In this document: positions 17,162-27,039 of the stretch, piece after piece
How the letters are laid out: each line of letters begins with the position of its first letter
How positions within the stretch are numbered: the first letter of the stretch is position 1
Assembly: GCF_003415655.1 (NCBI RefSeq)
Contig: NZ_QRHC01000004.1
Span: forward strand, 421,192 to 485,191
DNA from: Vibrio maerlii
GTDB taxonomy: Bacteria; Pseudomonadota; Gammaproteobacteria; Enterobacterales; Vibrionaceae
Length of the DNA stretch: 64,000 nucleotides
Reading direction: 5' to 3'
Made by a program: the position numbers and the translations under genes
Notes under the pieces: model-generated
What the model was told of the DNA's origin: nothing
The model's input: the letters and a program-made list of their open reading frames with translations, nothing else
Database searches by the model: none

Positions 17162-18142
17162 TTAATACTTCATCTGCTCATCTAGGTTAAGGACTGTTAA
17201 GGCATTGCTTACGCTAGTTGCAATCACATCAATCGCCCCCGTTCTTAATGCACCCAATAAAGCGAGAGGTTTTGACGTTTCTGACGCTATCGCAATGACC
17301 TCGGCAATCGGTTTAAATTCTTCAATACTCAAGCCAATCACGCGATCATTCATAACCGTTGAAACCACTTCACCATTGACATCAAAGAAGTCATAACCTG
17401 CAAAGTCTCCAACTACACCCTGAAGTAAGCGAGATTGCACTACCTCACCGGCCGTGAACCATCCGAGTTGAACCATATGGCTGTTCTCGTTCATATCACC
17501 GACACCCACTAGAGCCAAATCAGCTTTGCGAGCAAGGTCTAAGGTTTGTTTCACTGTTGAGTTCTGCATGAACGCATCTTTTTGCGCTTTAGTTTCTGCA
17601 TAGGCTGGCGCATAAAGCGTTTCAGAGGTACCACCATATTTCTTAGCTAGATGGCGACATATATGGTCGGCGTTGAATTTGCCCCCTCTTGGGTGGATAC
17701 CACCGATGCCACATACAAACTTACACTCTCGCGGAGCAATTACACCGACATGGTGAGCGACCGACGCCACATTGCGACCTTGACCCACAGCGACCACAGT
17801 TCCGTTCTTTAAAGTAGAGGATAGATAGTTAGAAACTAAACCACCGATCATTTGCCGTTGATGCTCATCATCATCCTGATCCAGAGCGATTAATGCGCGC
17901 TTTACGCCAAAACGTTCGATTAAGCGCTCTTCGATACGCGCACTAAAAACCGGGTGATACTTAACCGTGATTTCAACGATCCCCTCATCACGAGCTTGCT
18001 TTAGTAAACGACCTACTTTTGCTCGTGAGACTGAAAATTTCTTGGATATCTCTTCTTGGGTTGCACCGTTTTGGTAATAGCTGACTGCAATCTCAGTCAA
18101 TAAATCGGTATGTTCGGATGGGGATTCAACTTGCTGTGACAT
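17162..18142 (-). CDS. SorC/DeoR-type sugar-binding transcriptional regulator
   Basis: 326 residues. N-terminal helix-turn-helix (GATQEEISKKFSVSRAKVGR, about 27-46) and a C-terminal sugar-phosphate-sensing SorC domain (for example GQGRNVASVAHH, VCGIGGIHPRGG). Members bind phosphorylated sugars and control nearby metabolic genes. It is divergent from tal-tkt, so it most likely regulates the non-oxidative pentose-phosphate pair. Two 14-bp repeats in the shared intergenic region are candidate operators. Confidence 0.88.
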   Translation of the reverse strand: MSQQVESPSEHTDLLTEIAVSYYQNGATQEEISKKFSVSRAKVGRLLKQARDEGIVEITVKYHPVFSARIEERLIERFGVKRALIALDQDDDEHQRQMIGGLVSNYLSSTLKNGTVVAVGQGRNVASVAHHVGVIAPRECKFVCGIGGIHPRGGKFNADHICRHLAKKYGGTSETLYAPAYAETKAQKDAFMQNSTVKQTLDLARKADLALVGVGDMNENSHMVQLGWFTAGEVVQSRLLQGVVGDFAGYDFFDVNGEVVSTVMNDRVIGLSIEEFKPIAEVIAIASETSKPLALLGALRTGAIDVIATSVSNALTVLNLDEQMKY

Positions 18143-18261
18143 ATTTGGACCTGGTTCAAGGCATTAACAGTAGCAATAATTCTACCTCTAACTTAGAGAA
18201 GCGTGCAACATTCGCTCACTACCATTACATATGCTCACACCTTGATTTATCCACTGTATGG

Positions 18262-18275
18262 TGAGCAAATGTCCA
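18262..18275. promoter_or_regulatory. Candidate SorC-family operator, copy 1
   Basis: TGAGCAAATGTCCA. With the copy at 18399 it defines TGRGCARATGTYCA, close to the palindrome TGAACATNTGTTCA. It lies nearer the regulator gene. Confidence 0.45.
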
Positions 18276-18311
18276 CGCAAACGGTAAGCCTATAAGCAAC
18301 GAACAATTATT

Positions 18312-18327
18312 AGTGACACTCATCACT
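18312..18327. promoter_or_regulatory. Candidate CRP site
   Basis: AGTGA-CACTCA-TCACT matches TGTGA-N6-TCACA at eight of ten positions. It lies between the two candidate operators in the divergent region of the SorC-type regulator and tal. Confidence 0.5.
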
Positions 18328-18398
18328 TCTGAGCAAGATCACACATTGACTAATAAAGAAAATGGCGCTAATTATGGAATCAACATTTACACAGCAAG

Positions 18399-18412
18399 TG
18401 GGCAGATGTTCA
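18399..18412. promoter_or_regulatory. Candidate SorC-family operator, copy 2
   Basis: TGGGCAGATGTTCA, matching the copy at 18262 in 11 of 14 positions; 137 bases apart, a distance that would allow looping. Confidence 0.45.
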
Positions 18413-18540
18413 AAGTTTCAATCACAATGAACATCACTCAACAATCACGTTAAACGCCCATTAATTTAACTTGCTTAACAAACGCTAAAACACTAGCCAA
18501 CTAATGCTGAGTGTTGCCCCCAAGAGATAGGACGATCGAA

Positions 18541-19491
18541 ATGAGCAATAAACTAGAACAACTTCGTAAATTAACGACAGTAGTAGCAGACACTGGTGAG
18601 ATTGATGCGATTAAGAAATACCAACCAGAAGACGCAACAACGAACCCATCTCTTATCCTAAAAGCAGCTCAAATTGAAGAGTACGCACCGCTAATTGAAC
18701 AGTCGATTGCTTACGCAAAGTCTCAAAGCTCAGACAAAGCTCAGCAAATCCAAGACACTTGTGATGCGCTTGCAGTAAACATCGGTAAAGAAATCCTTAA
18801 CGTCATTCCTGGCCGTATCTCTACAGAAGTAGACGCGCGTCTTTCTTACGACACTGAAGGCAGTGTTGCTAAAGCGCGTCAGCTAATCAAGATGTACAAC
18901 GATGCGGGCATTTCTAACGATCGCATCCTAATCAAACTGGCTTCTACTTGGGAAGGTATCCGCGCTGCTGAAATCCTAGAGAAAGAGGGCATCAACTGTA
19001 ACCTAACACTTCTATTCTCTTTCGCTCAGGCTCGTGCGTGTGCTGAAGCTGGCGTATTCCTGATCTCACCATTCGTTGGTCGCATCATGGATTGGTACAA
19101 AGCGAAAGAAGGTCGTGACTTTGAAGCTCAAGAAGACCCAGGCGTAATCTCTGTATCAAGCATCTACAACTACTACAAAGAGCACGGTTACAACACTGTA
19201 GTGATGGGCGCAAGCTTCCGTAACATCGGTGAGATTCTAGAACTTGCTGGTTGTGACCGCCTAACTATCGCTCCTGCGCTTCTTGCTGAACTAGAAGCTG
19301 CTGAAGGCGAAGTAGTAGAGAAGCTGGTTGACACTAAGGGCACTAAAGAGCGCCCTGCTCCAATGACTCACGCTGAGTTCCTATGGGAGCACAACCTAGA
19401 CCCAATGGCTGTAGAGAAAGTTGCTGAAGGTATCCGTAACTTCGCTGTAGACCAAGGCAAACTAGAAGACATGATTGCAGCGAAGCTATAA
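18541..19491 (+). CDS. tal: Transaldolase
   Basis: 316 residues, as in E. coli TalB (317). It transfers dihydroxyacetone units between sugar phosphates in the non-oxidative pentose-phosphate pathway. The Schiff-base lysine is in [15 protein letters not shown] and the [10 protein letters not shown] motif is near the N-terminus. ATG 18541 has AGGA upstream; a GTG at 18511 in frame has no support and adds ten unrelated residues. First gene of a tal-tkt unit. Confidence 0.97.
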   Translation: MSNKLEQLRKLTTVVADTGEIDAIKKYQPEDATTNPSLILKAAQIEEYAPLIEQSIAYAKSQSSDKAQQIQDTCDALAVNIGKEILNVIPGRISTEVDARLSYDTEGSVAKARQLIKMYNDAGISNDRILIKLASTWEGIRAAEILEKEGINCNLTLLFSFAQARACAEAGVFLISPFVGRIMDWYKAKEGRDFEAQEDPGVISVSSIYNYYKEHGYNTVVMGASFRNIGEILELAGCDRLTIAPALLAELEAAEGEVVEKLVDTKGTKERPAPMTHAEFLWEHNLDPMAVEKVAEGIRNFAVDQGKLEDMIAAKL

Positions 19492-19520
19492 GAATTTCAG
19501 TTCCTAGCCGAGAGTAACCT

Positions 19521-19549
19521 AGTTCCTAGATGAATCAATTCTAGGAACT
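19521..19549 (+). other. Intercistronic hairpin between tal and tkt
   Basis: AGTTCCTAG paired perfectly with CTAGGAACT around an 11-base loop, without a U run. It may protect the tal message or mark a processing point. Confidence 0.45.
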
Positions 19550-19600
19550 AGCAACTAAGAACTTCTCTTCCTACATAAAAAATTCAATCGAGAAACACAC

Positions 19601-21607
19601 ATGAATCGTCCATCTATTTCAAAAAAAGATTTAGCAAACGCAATCCGTGCACTAAGCATGGACGGTGTACAACAAGCAAACTCTGGTCACCCAGGCGCGC
19701 CTATGGGTATGGCTGATATCGCCGAAGTTCTTTGGCGTGATCACCTAAACCACAACCCACAAAACCCAGAGTGGGCTGACCGCGACCGTTTCGTTCTTTC
19801 AAACGGCCACGGTTCAATGCTTATTTACTCTCTGCTTCACCTAAGCGGCTACGAGCTATCAATTGATGATCTGAAAAACTTCCGCCAGCTTCACTCTAAG
19901 ACTCCTGGTCACCCAGAGTACGGCTACGCACCGGGTATCGAGACAACAACCGGTCCTCTAGGTCAAGGCATTACTAACGCGGTTGGTATGGCGATGGCTG
20001 AGAAAGCATTGGCTGCTCAGTTCAACAAAGAAGGTCACGATATCGTAGACCACTTCACTTACGCATTCATGGGTGACGGCTGCCTTATGGAAGGTATCTC
20101 GCATGAGGCATGTTCTCTTGCCGGTACTCTTGGTCTAGGCAAACTGATCGCATTCTGGGATGACAACGGTATCTCTATCGATGGTCACGTTGAAGGTTGG
20201 TTCTCTGATGATACGCCTAAGCGTTTCGAATCTTACGGCTGGCACGTAATCCCAGCAGTAGACGGTCACGATCCTGAAGCGATCAACACTGCGATTGAAG
20301 CGGCGAAGGCAGACCCTCGCCCTACTCTAATCTGTACTAAGACGATCATCGGTTTTGGTTCACCAAACAAATCTGGTTCTCACGACTGTCACGGTGCACC
20401 TCTTGGCCATGATGAAATTGCGGCATCAAAAGAAGCATTGGGTTGGGCACACGGTCCATTCGAAGTCCCTGCTGATATCTACGCTGAGTGGGATGCAAAA
20501 GAAGCGGGCGCAGTAAAAGAAGCGGCTTGGAACGAGAAGTTTGACGCATATGCAGCGGCTTATCCTGCAGAAGCAGCAGAGTTTAAGCGTCGTATCAATG
20601 GCGACCTACCTGCTGAGTGGGAAGAGAAAGCAAACGCAATCATCGCTGATCTTCAAGCAAACCCTGCTGACATCGCATCACGTAAAGCCTCTCAAAATGC
20701 ATTAGAAGCGTTTGGTCAAATGCTTCCTGAGTTCATGGGTGGCTCTGCTGACCTTGCTCCCTCAAACCTAACCATGTGGTCTGGCTCTAAGTCTCTCACT
20801 GGTGAAGACTTCTCTGGTAACTACATCCACTACGGTGTCCGTGAGTTTGGTATGACGGCTATCATGAACGGTATCGCACTGCACGGTGGTTTCGTTCCTT
20901 ACGGTGCGACTTTCCTAATGTTCATGGAATACGCACGTAACGCGATGCGCATGGCGGCTCTGATGAAAGTTCAGAACATCCAGGTTTACACGCACGACTC
21001 TATTGGTCTGGGTGAAGATGGTCCTACGCACCAACCTGTTGAGCAAATGGCTTCTCTACGTCTAACGCCAAACATGAGCACATGGCGTCCATGTGACCAA
21101 GTGGAATCTGCAGTAGCTTGGAAACTGGCTATCGAGCGTAAAGATGCACCAACAGCACTTATCTTCTCTCGTCAAAACCTTGCACAGCAAGAGCGTAACG
21201 CAGAACAAGTAGCGAACATCGCTAAGGGTGCATACATCCTGAAAGATTGTGAAGGCAAACCAGAGCTTATCCTTATCGCAACAGGTTCTGAGGTTGAGTT
21301 AGCAGTTGAAGCTGCAGCGCAGCTAACAGCTGAAGGTAAGCAAGTACGCGTTGTTTCAATGCCTTCTACTGATGCATTCGACAAGCAAGACGCCGCTTAC
21401 CGTGAAGCAGTTCTACCATCAGACGTAACAGCTCGTATCGCTATCGAAGCGGGTATTGCTGACTTCTGGTACAAGTACGTTGGCTTCGGTGGCAAGATCA
21501 TCGGTATGACTACGTTCGGTGAATCTGCACCAGCAGGCGAACTGTTCAAGATGTTCGGTTTCACAACTGAAAACGTGGTGAACACAGCGAAGGAGCTTCT
21601 AGCTTAA
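19601..21607 (+). CDS. tkt: Transketolase
   Basis: 668 residues, usual length. Thiamine-diphosphate enzyme that moves two-carbon units between pentose, heptose, hexose and triose phosphates. TPP/Mg motif [18 protein letters not shown] (about 154-171) with the following Asn of WDDNGISID, and C-terminal domain with [15 protein letters not shown]. Follows tal by 109 bases on the same strand and ends in a strong terminator. Vibrios often carry two tkt genes; I cannot say which this is. Confidence 0.97.
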   Translation: MNRPSISKKDLANAIRALSMDGVQQANSGHPGAPMGMADIAEVLWRDHLNHNPQNPEWADRDRFVLSNGHGSMLIYSLLHLSGYELSIDDLKNFRQLHSKTPGHPEYGYAPGIETTTGPLGQGITNAVGMAMAEKALAAQFNKEGHDIVDHFTYAFMGDGCLMEGISHEACSLAGTLGLGKLIAFWDDNGISIDGHVEGWFSDDTPKRFESYGWHVIPAVDGHDPEAINTAIEAAKADPRPTLICTKTIIGFGSPNKSGSHDCHGAPLGHDEIAASKEALGWAHGPFEVPADIYAEWDAKEAGAVKEAAWNEKFDAYAAAYPAEAAEFKRRINGDLPAEWEEKANAIIADLQANPADIASRKASQNALEAFGQMLPEFMGGSADLAPSNLTMWSGSKSLTGEDFSGNYIHYGVREFGMTAIMNGIALHGGFVPYGATFLMFMEYARNAMRMAALMKVQNIQVYTHDSIGLGEDGPTHQPVEQMASLRLTPNMSTWRPCDQVESAVAWKLAIERKDAPTALIFSRQNLAQQERNAEQVANIAKGAYILKDCEGKPELILIATGSEVELAVEAAAQLTAEGKQVRVVSMPSTDAFDKQDAAYREAVLPSDVTARIAIEAGIADFWYKYVGFGGKIIGMTTFGESAPAGELFKMFGFTTENVVNTAKELLA

Positions 21608-21629
21608 TCCTAAAGAAGCCCAAACGAAT

Positions 21630-21658
21630 GAAGCCTCGCAACTGCGAGGCTTCTTTTT
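21630..21658 (+). terminator. Terminator after tkt
   Basis: GAAGCCTCGCA-AC-TGCGAGGCTTC, an 11-bp perfect stem followed by TTTTT. Confidence 0.92.
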
Positions 21659-21675
21659 ATCTACAGCATTTCTGA

Positions 21676-22878
21676 TTAAAACGTTGCGTTGATACCAACG
21701 AAGTGGATACGGCCATCGAATGTGCCAACTTGTCCAATATTCGCTCTATTAATATCGACACTACCTAAGTCTGCATACTCATAGAAGAAATCAATCGTGG
21801 TGGCATTCCATTTGGTTGATGCACCCACTGAGTAACGCCATTGCTCACCAACGGGAAGATCAGCCCACTGTTTCTTGGCATCATCTTGAGGCGAAGACTC
21901 ATAAGAAATACCCGTCTTTAGTCTCCAATCAGAATTTAATCGGTAATCAGCTGCTACGGCAAGTTTCCAAACGTCGTCCCAATCACGATTAATTTCGATC
22001 GGGGTCCTATTTGGCAATAGACCAAAATCTAAAACTGTGCTGTCCCATTCACTCCAGCGGTGTAATTGAACACTTGTAAGTAAATTTAAGTCTTCTGTAA
22101 GACCATATCGCACGCTAATATCAGCGATAGCTGGAACGTTGATGTCAGTTGAAACTTGGTTAAGTAAGTTTAACTCTTCAATATCTGTACGGTTTTTCAC
22201 ATCAGCACTAAACTCGTGCTCTAAGCGTGATCTAAAACTAAAGCCGACATCTAAATTATCTGAATGACGATACATTACACCCATATTGAAGCCATAAGCC
22301 CAATCAGCGTCCTGTTGGATAGAGAGAGCTTCCGTATCTTGTTCTAGAGATCCCCAACTAAACTGAGCTCCCATGCCCCATGACCATTGGTCGTTCACCT
22401 TAAAAGAAAGCGATGGGTTGATCTGCAATACATTCAGTGTAATGCTGTCGAGCGTGTTTGCTCCCGCCCAGTTAGTTCCATATGTAAGACTAGAACCACC
22501 AGCCGCACCAAAAGCCACACCGAAATGAACATCGTCATTTAGTTGACGAGTATGAAATACAGCTACTGATGGAAGATAAGATTGAGCACTGCCATCACCA
22601 CTTCCAAGCTTATCGTCGAAGTCCATCTTAAGATCAAACGCTAATGCATTCACTGTTGTCATCGACTCGCCCATATGTGACATAGTTGCTGGGTTTGCCC
22701 ACATCGCAGCAGCAGATTCGGTGTAAACACCATCACCTGCGCCCGTTGTACCAGCATTGGCAACAACAGCTTCTTGCAGGAATAAGCCACTCGCCATACT
22801 GGTCGTTGAAAAGGTTGCGGCGATTAGAAATGAAAGAGAACGAATCTTAGGGGTGAAACGGTGTGTGCTATTCGACAT
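21676..22878 (-). CDS. FadL/OmpP1-type outer-membrane transporter
   Basis: About 400 residues with a signal peptide (LSFLIAATFSTTSMA) and the FadL mature N-terminus: SGLFLQEAVVANAGTTGAGD, then AAAMWANPATMSH. FadL proteins form a 14-strand barrel that lets long-chain fatty acids or other hydrophobic compounds cross the outer membrane. It ends in Phe (VGINATF) as barrels do. I use ATG 22878; an in-frame start at 22944 would add 22 residues before the signal peptide. Vibrios carry several paralogues, so this need not be the main FadL. Confidence 0.88.
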   Translation of the reverse strand: MSNSTHRFTPKIRSLSFLIAATFSTTSMASGLFLQEAVVANAGTTGAGDGVYTESAAAMWANPATMSHMGESMTTVNALAFDLKMDFDDKLGSGDGSAQSYLPSVAVFHTRQLNDDVHFGVAFGAAGGSSLTYGTNWAGANTLDSITLNVLQINPSLSFKVNDQWSWGMGAQFSWGSLEQDTEALSIQQDADWAYGFNMGVMYRHSDNLDVGFSFRSRLEHEFSADVKNRTDIEELNLLNQVSTDINVPAIADISVRYGLTEDLNLLTSVQLHRWSEWDSTVLDFGLLPNRTPIEINRDWDDVWKLAVAADYRLNSDWRLKTGISYESSPQDDAKKQWADLPVGEQWRYSVGASTKWNATTIDFFYEYADLGSVDINRANIGQVGTFDGRIHFVGINATF

Positions 22879-23213
22879 AACAATGCTCAATTCAAAAGTG
22901 TTCAATAAAAAGTTTAAACGCGCACTGATTGTATGACAGAACAATATAGCTAATAGGAATACTCGTTATTCCTTGAGTTAAAGCGACAAATATACAATCT
23001 AAGATTCAAAGATTGATCCTATGTTTACACGACACATCCTCCAAATGGGTGATTAAAGCCAGCACCAATTCAGTTATATTTCCAAATCAGATGACAGAAT
23101 TATGACAACGCATTAACAACGCTAGGCTTAACCTCGGCGCAACACCATAAAATAATCAAAATTAACCGCGCCTATTCATTCCACTACCCCCATGAAAATC
23201 TAAGGATGGATAT

Positions 23214-23441
23214 ATGACTCAAACTTCAACTCTTGTTTACAACGCAATTTGTAGTCTTTCTAAACAACCCGCTTCCGAGCATGCTCAAATACGTCAAGAG
23301 CTTTACAACACCCTGCAGCTGTCTAATACCAAACAATTTGCACTCTACTCTTATGTATTAGGCCCTGCTAGTGCTGGCAAAATTTTTGATGTGCAAAGTG
23401 CCGTAAACTCAGCTTTAGACATTATCGAGCCAACTCACTAG
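23214..23441 (+). CDS. Hypothetical small protein
   Basis: 75 residues, soluble, likely helical (HAQIRQELYNTLQLSNTKQF). Not recognised. Good ribosome site (AAGGATGG) and its own terminator right after the stop make it a real gene. Monocistronic, between FadL and the PTS gene. Confidence 0.75.
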   Translation: MTQTSTLVYNAICSLSKQPASEHAQIRQELYNTLQLSNTKQFALYSYVLGPASAGKIFDVQSAVNSALDIIEPTH

Positions 23442-23484
23442 GGTCTGTTGACCTAACATCTTAATATCAAGTCTTAGTCAACTA

Positions 23485-23504
23485 GCCTCAGTACGAGGCT
23501 TTTT
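23485..23504 (+). terminator. Terminator after the 75-residue gene
   Basis: GCCTC-AGTAC-GAGGC followed by TTTTT. Confidence 0.85.
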
Positions 23505-23597
23505 GTGTTTCCCTTTAACTACTTTTGAAATCTAGTTACAAGTTAAAGCCCATTCTCTGCAGGCCACTTTAATTCTCATGCCTAAAGTAGAGAATAT

Positions 23598-23613
23598 CGT
23601 GATACACATCACA
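23598..23613 (+). promoter_or_regulatory. Candidate CRP site upstream of the PTS gene
   Basis: CGTGA-TACACA-TCACA matches TGTGA-N6-TCACA at nine of ten positions, about 150 bases before the start codon. It fits a sugar gene under catabolite control. The rest of the 23505-23755 stretch shows no gene. Confidence 0.6.
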
Positions 23614-23755
23614 CACTAAAAACCCACCACCACAACACCAACAAGATCCCGATCACATAAAATATGTAAAATTTGGTTACCGTCACACTGCGTATGATAC
23701 ATTTCTGCCGATTGCACAATTGCATATACTCCATACGATAAAACATGAGGTCACC

Positions 23756-25294
23756 ATGATATCTCCAGATTCAAAAATCAAAGCACAAAGCGTAGGACGC
23801 TTTTTGTCGAATATGGTGATGCCTAACATCGCAGCGTTTATCGCGTGGGGATTGATATCTGCACTATTTATTCCAACAGGTTGGATGCCCAACGCGCAAC
23901 TAGCGCAAATCGTTGAGCCTATGATCAACTACTTGTTGCCACTGTTAATCGGCTATACCGGTGGTCGCATGCTCCATGGAGAACGCGGAGCTGTAGTAAG
24001 TAGCATCATGACAATGGGGCTGATCGTGGGTGCTGATATACCGATGTTAATGGGTGCGATGGTTGTTGGTCCTCTTGGTGGCTTATGCATGAGAGAGTTC
24101 GACAAACTCACTAACAACCGTATCAAGAATGGCTTTGAGATGTTGGTAAACAACTTCTCTGCCGGCATTATAGGAATGATTGGCGCTATCGTGGCTTTTT
24201 ACTTCATTGGCCCAGCGGTGACGGTTGTTTCAGCCATGCTGACCGCAGGTGTTGAGGTAATGGTTGACACAGGTACTCTTGTTATCGTCGCTGTTCTGAT
24301 CGAGCCAGCTAAGGTGCTTTTCCTTAACAACGCCATTAACCATGGCGTGCTCTCACCAATTGGTGTTCAGCAAGTTCAAGAATTTGGCCACTCAATCTTC
24401 TTCTTAATCGAATCTAACCCTGGCCCTGGTCTCGGTATTTTGCTCGCTTACATGATGACGACACAAGGCCAAGTAAAACAGACGGCTGCAGGCGCAACGA
24501 TCATCCACTTTTTTGGTGGTATCCAAGAAGTGTATTTCCCATATGTAATGATGAAGCCTCGCCTACTAATCGCTTTAATATTGGGTAGCATGACAGGCAT
24601 TGCGATCCTCAGCGTGTTCAACTCAGGCCTTATTTCTGCCGCTTCTCCTGGCTCTATCGTGTCAATCCTACTAATGACACCAAAATCATCACTGTTAGGT
24701 GTTAGCCTATCGGTACTTGTATCGACTGCAGTGTCATTTTTAACCGCTTTAACCTTGATCAAATGGGAAAAACGCAGAGAGCAATCAGAGACTAGACAAT
24801 ACGAGCAAGATTTCGTTATCGAAGAACCGGAACATTTTGAGCATACCGTCGGCAAGCAAACGTTATCGGTATCAGAACAAAACATCTTCTTGGGACTAAA
24901 AGCAGAGTCAAAAGAGGAAGCCATTAAATTTGCCGGAGAGCAATTGGTCAAACTAGGCAATGTTCAACAAGAATATGTTGACGGTATGCTTAAACGCGAA
25001 GCTTTACTCTCAACGTATCTTGGGGAAGGCATCGCTCTTCCACACGGTATGATTGGTGAAAAACAATATGTTAACCAAACGGGTGTGGTCTTCTGTCAAT
25101 TCAACGAGGGTGTACTTTGGGGAGTTGATGAGAGCGACACTGCACAGATCGTTGTGGCTATTGCTGCAAAAGGAGACCAACACATACAGGTTATCTCGTC
25201 GATCAGCAACGCACTGGATGATAACGAAGCGCTTCAAACTCTAAAACAAACAACCAATGTTGAAGACGTTATTCGCATCCTAAACAAACAATAA
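23756..25294 (+). CDS. Mannitol-type PTS permease EIICA lacking the EIIB domain
   Basis: 512 residues. The first 335 or so form a mannitol-type EIIC membrane domain with the substrate-site motif GGIQEVYFPYVMMKP; the last 140 form a mannitol-type EIIA with the phospho-His in YLGEGIALPHGM (His 430). Normal MtlA is about 640 residues with EIIB between them; here only a 40-residue linker (WEKRREQSETRQYEQ...) is present and no EIIB cysteine motif. The frame is intact, so this is a stable architecture, not a frameshift. It would need an EIIB from another PTS protein, or act as a sensor. ATG 23756 follows GAGGTCACC; a CRP-like site lies upstream. Confidence 0.85.
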   Translation: MISPDSKIKAQSVGRFLSNMVMPNIAAFIAWGLISALFIPTGWMPNAQLAQIVEPMINYLLPLLIGYTGGRMLHGERGAVVSSIMTMGLIVGADIPMLMGAMVVGPLGGLCMREFDKLTNNRIKNGFEMLVNNFSAGIIGMIGAIVAFYFIGPAVTVVSAMLTAGVEVMVDTGTLVIVAVLIEPAKVLFLNNAINHGVLSPIGVQQVQEFGHSIFFLIESNPGPGLGILLAYMMTTQGQVKQTAAGATIIHFFGGIQEVYFPYVMMKPRLLIALILGSMTGIAILSVFNSGLISAASPGSIVSILLMTPKSSLLGVSLSVLVSTAVSFLTALTLIKWEKRREQSETRQYEQDFVIEEPEHFEHTVGKQTLSVSEQNIFLGLKAESKEEAIKFAGEQLVKLGNVQQEYVDGMLKREALLSTYLGEGIALPHGMIGEKQYVNQTGVVFCQFNEGVLWGVDESDTAQIVVAIAAKGDQHIQVISSISNALDDNEALQTLKQTTNVEDVIRILNKQ

Positions 25295-25333
25295 TAACTA
25301 CACTTAAAGTCAGTTAAAAAACACGAAAATACA

Positions 25334-25900
25334 ATGATGGTTCAATCACGGCTTAATGAATCCATCCACTTACCTAACGAAAATGAGTTGCTTGAGGTTA
25401 TCTCGCAAGCTGATAACGCAAGCTCGGTGATTAACGCGGCCTACCATGCGTTAGACGACGCGGTCGGGGCTTTGACTCAGCGGCTGTTCGCTCACAATGA
25501 TTGTGCCATTCAGTTTGTTGTCGATCCTTTAATGAGCAACGATGGCCCACTGGGCGATATGATCGTCAGAAGCAAGCTTTTGTTAGGTTTGGGGATGATT
25601 CCTAAAGAAAATTACGAAGATATCGAGTGCTTTGTCCGCTTGAAGGACTGGCTCGAAAAGCAAGAAAATAAAGTCATCGACTTCACTCAACCGGTACTTC
25701 TTACTGAACTAAGGACGGTCCAAGCGATTAAGCGATGTATGCCGATAGAGTATGACCCAAGCATGATTAGTGGTCTATCAGACAGCATGCTAAAAATGTT
25801 CATCGAACGCCACAATCAGAAAGTGAAGTCGACGATTGTGATCGCAATTACTGATATCGTGAGTCAATTACGCTCAACCGAGCCCTATAACCCTAGCTAA
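25334..25900 (+). CDS. MtlR-like mannitol operon regulator
   Basis: 188 residues, all-helical MtlR/MltR pattern: ALTQRLFAHNDCAIQFVVDP, then DGPLGDMIVRSKLLLGLGMI and KSTIVIAITDIVSQLRS near the end. MtlR represses mannitol genes but has no classic DNA-binding motif. It follows the EIICA gene by 39 bases, an obvious operon. Unlike a normal mtlADR unit there is no mannitol-1-phosphate dehydrogenase between them. Two adjacent ATGs (25334, 25337) are possible and neither has a strong ribosome site. Confidence 0.85.
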   Translation: MMVQSRLNESIHLPNENELLEVISQADNASSVINAAYHALDDAVGALTQRLFAHNDCAIQFVVDPLMSNDGPLGDMIVRSKLLLGLGMIPKENYEDIECFVRLKDWLEKQENKVIDFTQPVLLTELRTVQAIKRCMPIEYDPSMISGLSDSMLKMFIERHNQKVKSTIVIAITDIVSQLRSTEPYNPS

Positions 25901-25905
25901 ACTCC

Positions 25906-25928
25906 AGGTGCAACTTTAGTTTGCACCT
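25906..25928 (+). terminator. Terminator-like hairpin after the MtlR-like gene
   Basis: AGGTGCAA-CTTTAGT-TTGCACCT, eight-bp perfect stem, followed by CTCTTTCC. Modest U content. Confidence 0.6.
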
Positions 25929-26162
25929 CTCTTTCCAAACATTCTATCTACCGTGGCCATTCTAAATAACGGTTTTTTCTATAAAACACCTTCTATCTCG
26001 CCTAGCAAATAAACAACTGATATCACCAAGCACTTTATTTCGTGACTTAGGGTTACAATCCCGGCTGTTAATTGTGTATATTTATTGTAAAGCGCAGAAC
26101 AAGATATTGTTAACAATGCCGTTAATTAAAGTGAGATATCTTAGGTTGTTAAGGAGTAACAC

Positions 26163-27035
26163 ATGACTAAGCTAGAAAGCTTGTTGAACATTTATGAGAT
26201 ATCAGAAGAAGATATCAAGATGATTGCTGAGCTTGGTGAACGAGCGATCCCTCTACTCGATGATTACGTAGAGGAGTTTTACACTTGGCTAGCGCCACAA
26301 CCTGAATTCCGCCAATACTTCTCTGACCCTAATAGGCTTCAACACGTTAAAGCAGCACAAAAGAACTATTGGCATCAAGTATTTATCGCTAATGTTGATG
26401 ATAACTACCTATCAAGTCGTGAAAACTTAGGTATTGCCCACGCAAAAATTGGCCTTAGTCTCTCTAGCTACTTTTCAGGAATGAGCAAGAGTTTAGCGTT
26501 TTTCCAAGAAGCACTCACCGACGATTCCAATCCTGAATATTTCGACAAACAACAAATCGCGTTGGCAAAGCTCGTTCACTTAGAAACAGCGGTAGTTGTG
26601 GAAGCGTACTCAAACGTAACGCAACAAAAGATCGAGCAGCAGAGTCGTTCTCTAATCGAAATGTCTACTCCTGTGACCTCCATTTGGGATGGCGTTTTGA
26701 TGCTACCTATCGTCGGTATTCTCGACTCCAAGCGCGCACAAGACTTAATGCATACCGTACTTGCTAAGATTGGTGAGACGCGATCTAAAGTGATCATTCT
26801 GGATATCAGTGGTGTGGCAGTAGTCGACACTGCCGTTGCCAACCACATCATTAAAATTACCAAGGCTTCTAAGCTGATGGGCTGTGGCTGTATTGTTTCT
26901 GGCTTATCTCCTGCTATCGCACAAACGATCGTCGAGTTGGGCATCGATGTTGATAGCCTGACGACAACGGCAACATTGAGCGATGCTCTAGAATCCGCAT
27001 TGACCGCTGTTGGTTTGCGAATCGTAGCTGGGTAA
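26163..27035 (+). CDS. rsbR: Stressosome sensor RsbR with N-terminal globin domain
   Basis: 290 residues. Residues 1-150 form a globin-coupled-sensor domain (FYTWLAPQPEFRQYF; the candidate heme-ligand histidine is His 93 in GIAHAKIGL). Residues 165-285 are a STAS domain with DISGVAVVDTAVANHI, whose VDT threonine matches the phospho-site used by RsbT. RsbR and RsbS build the stressosome core; a heme globin suggests oxygen or a related gas as the signal. First of five tightly packed genes; AAGGAG ribosome site. Confidence 0.92.
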   Translation: MTKLESLLNIYEISEEDIKMIAELGERAIPLLDDYVEEFYTWLAPQPEFRQYFSDPNRLQHVKAAQKNYWHQVFIANVDDNYLSSRENLGIAHAKIGLSLSSYFSGMSKSLAFFQEALTDDSNPEYFDKQQIALAKLVHLETAVVVEAYSNVTQQKIEQQSRSLIEMSTPVTSIWDGVLMLPIVGILDSKRAQDLMHTVLAKIGETRSKVIILDISGVAVVDTAVANHIIKITKASKLMGCGCIVSGLSPAIAQTIVELGIDVDSLTTTATLSDALESALTAVGLRIVAG

Positions 27036-27039
27036 TCCT

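Noticed and set aside
24448..24960. A 170-codon frame antisense to the EIICA gene
   Set aside because: It mirrors the codon pattern of the sense gene, has no ribosome site, and its composition is unlike a real protein.
23756..25294. Frameshift or deletion explaining the lost EIIB domain
   Set aside because: The frame is continuous and EIIA is intact; only about 40 residues separate EIIC and EIIA, with no EIIB remnant.
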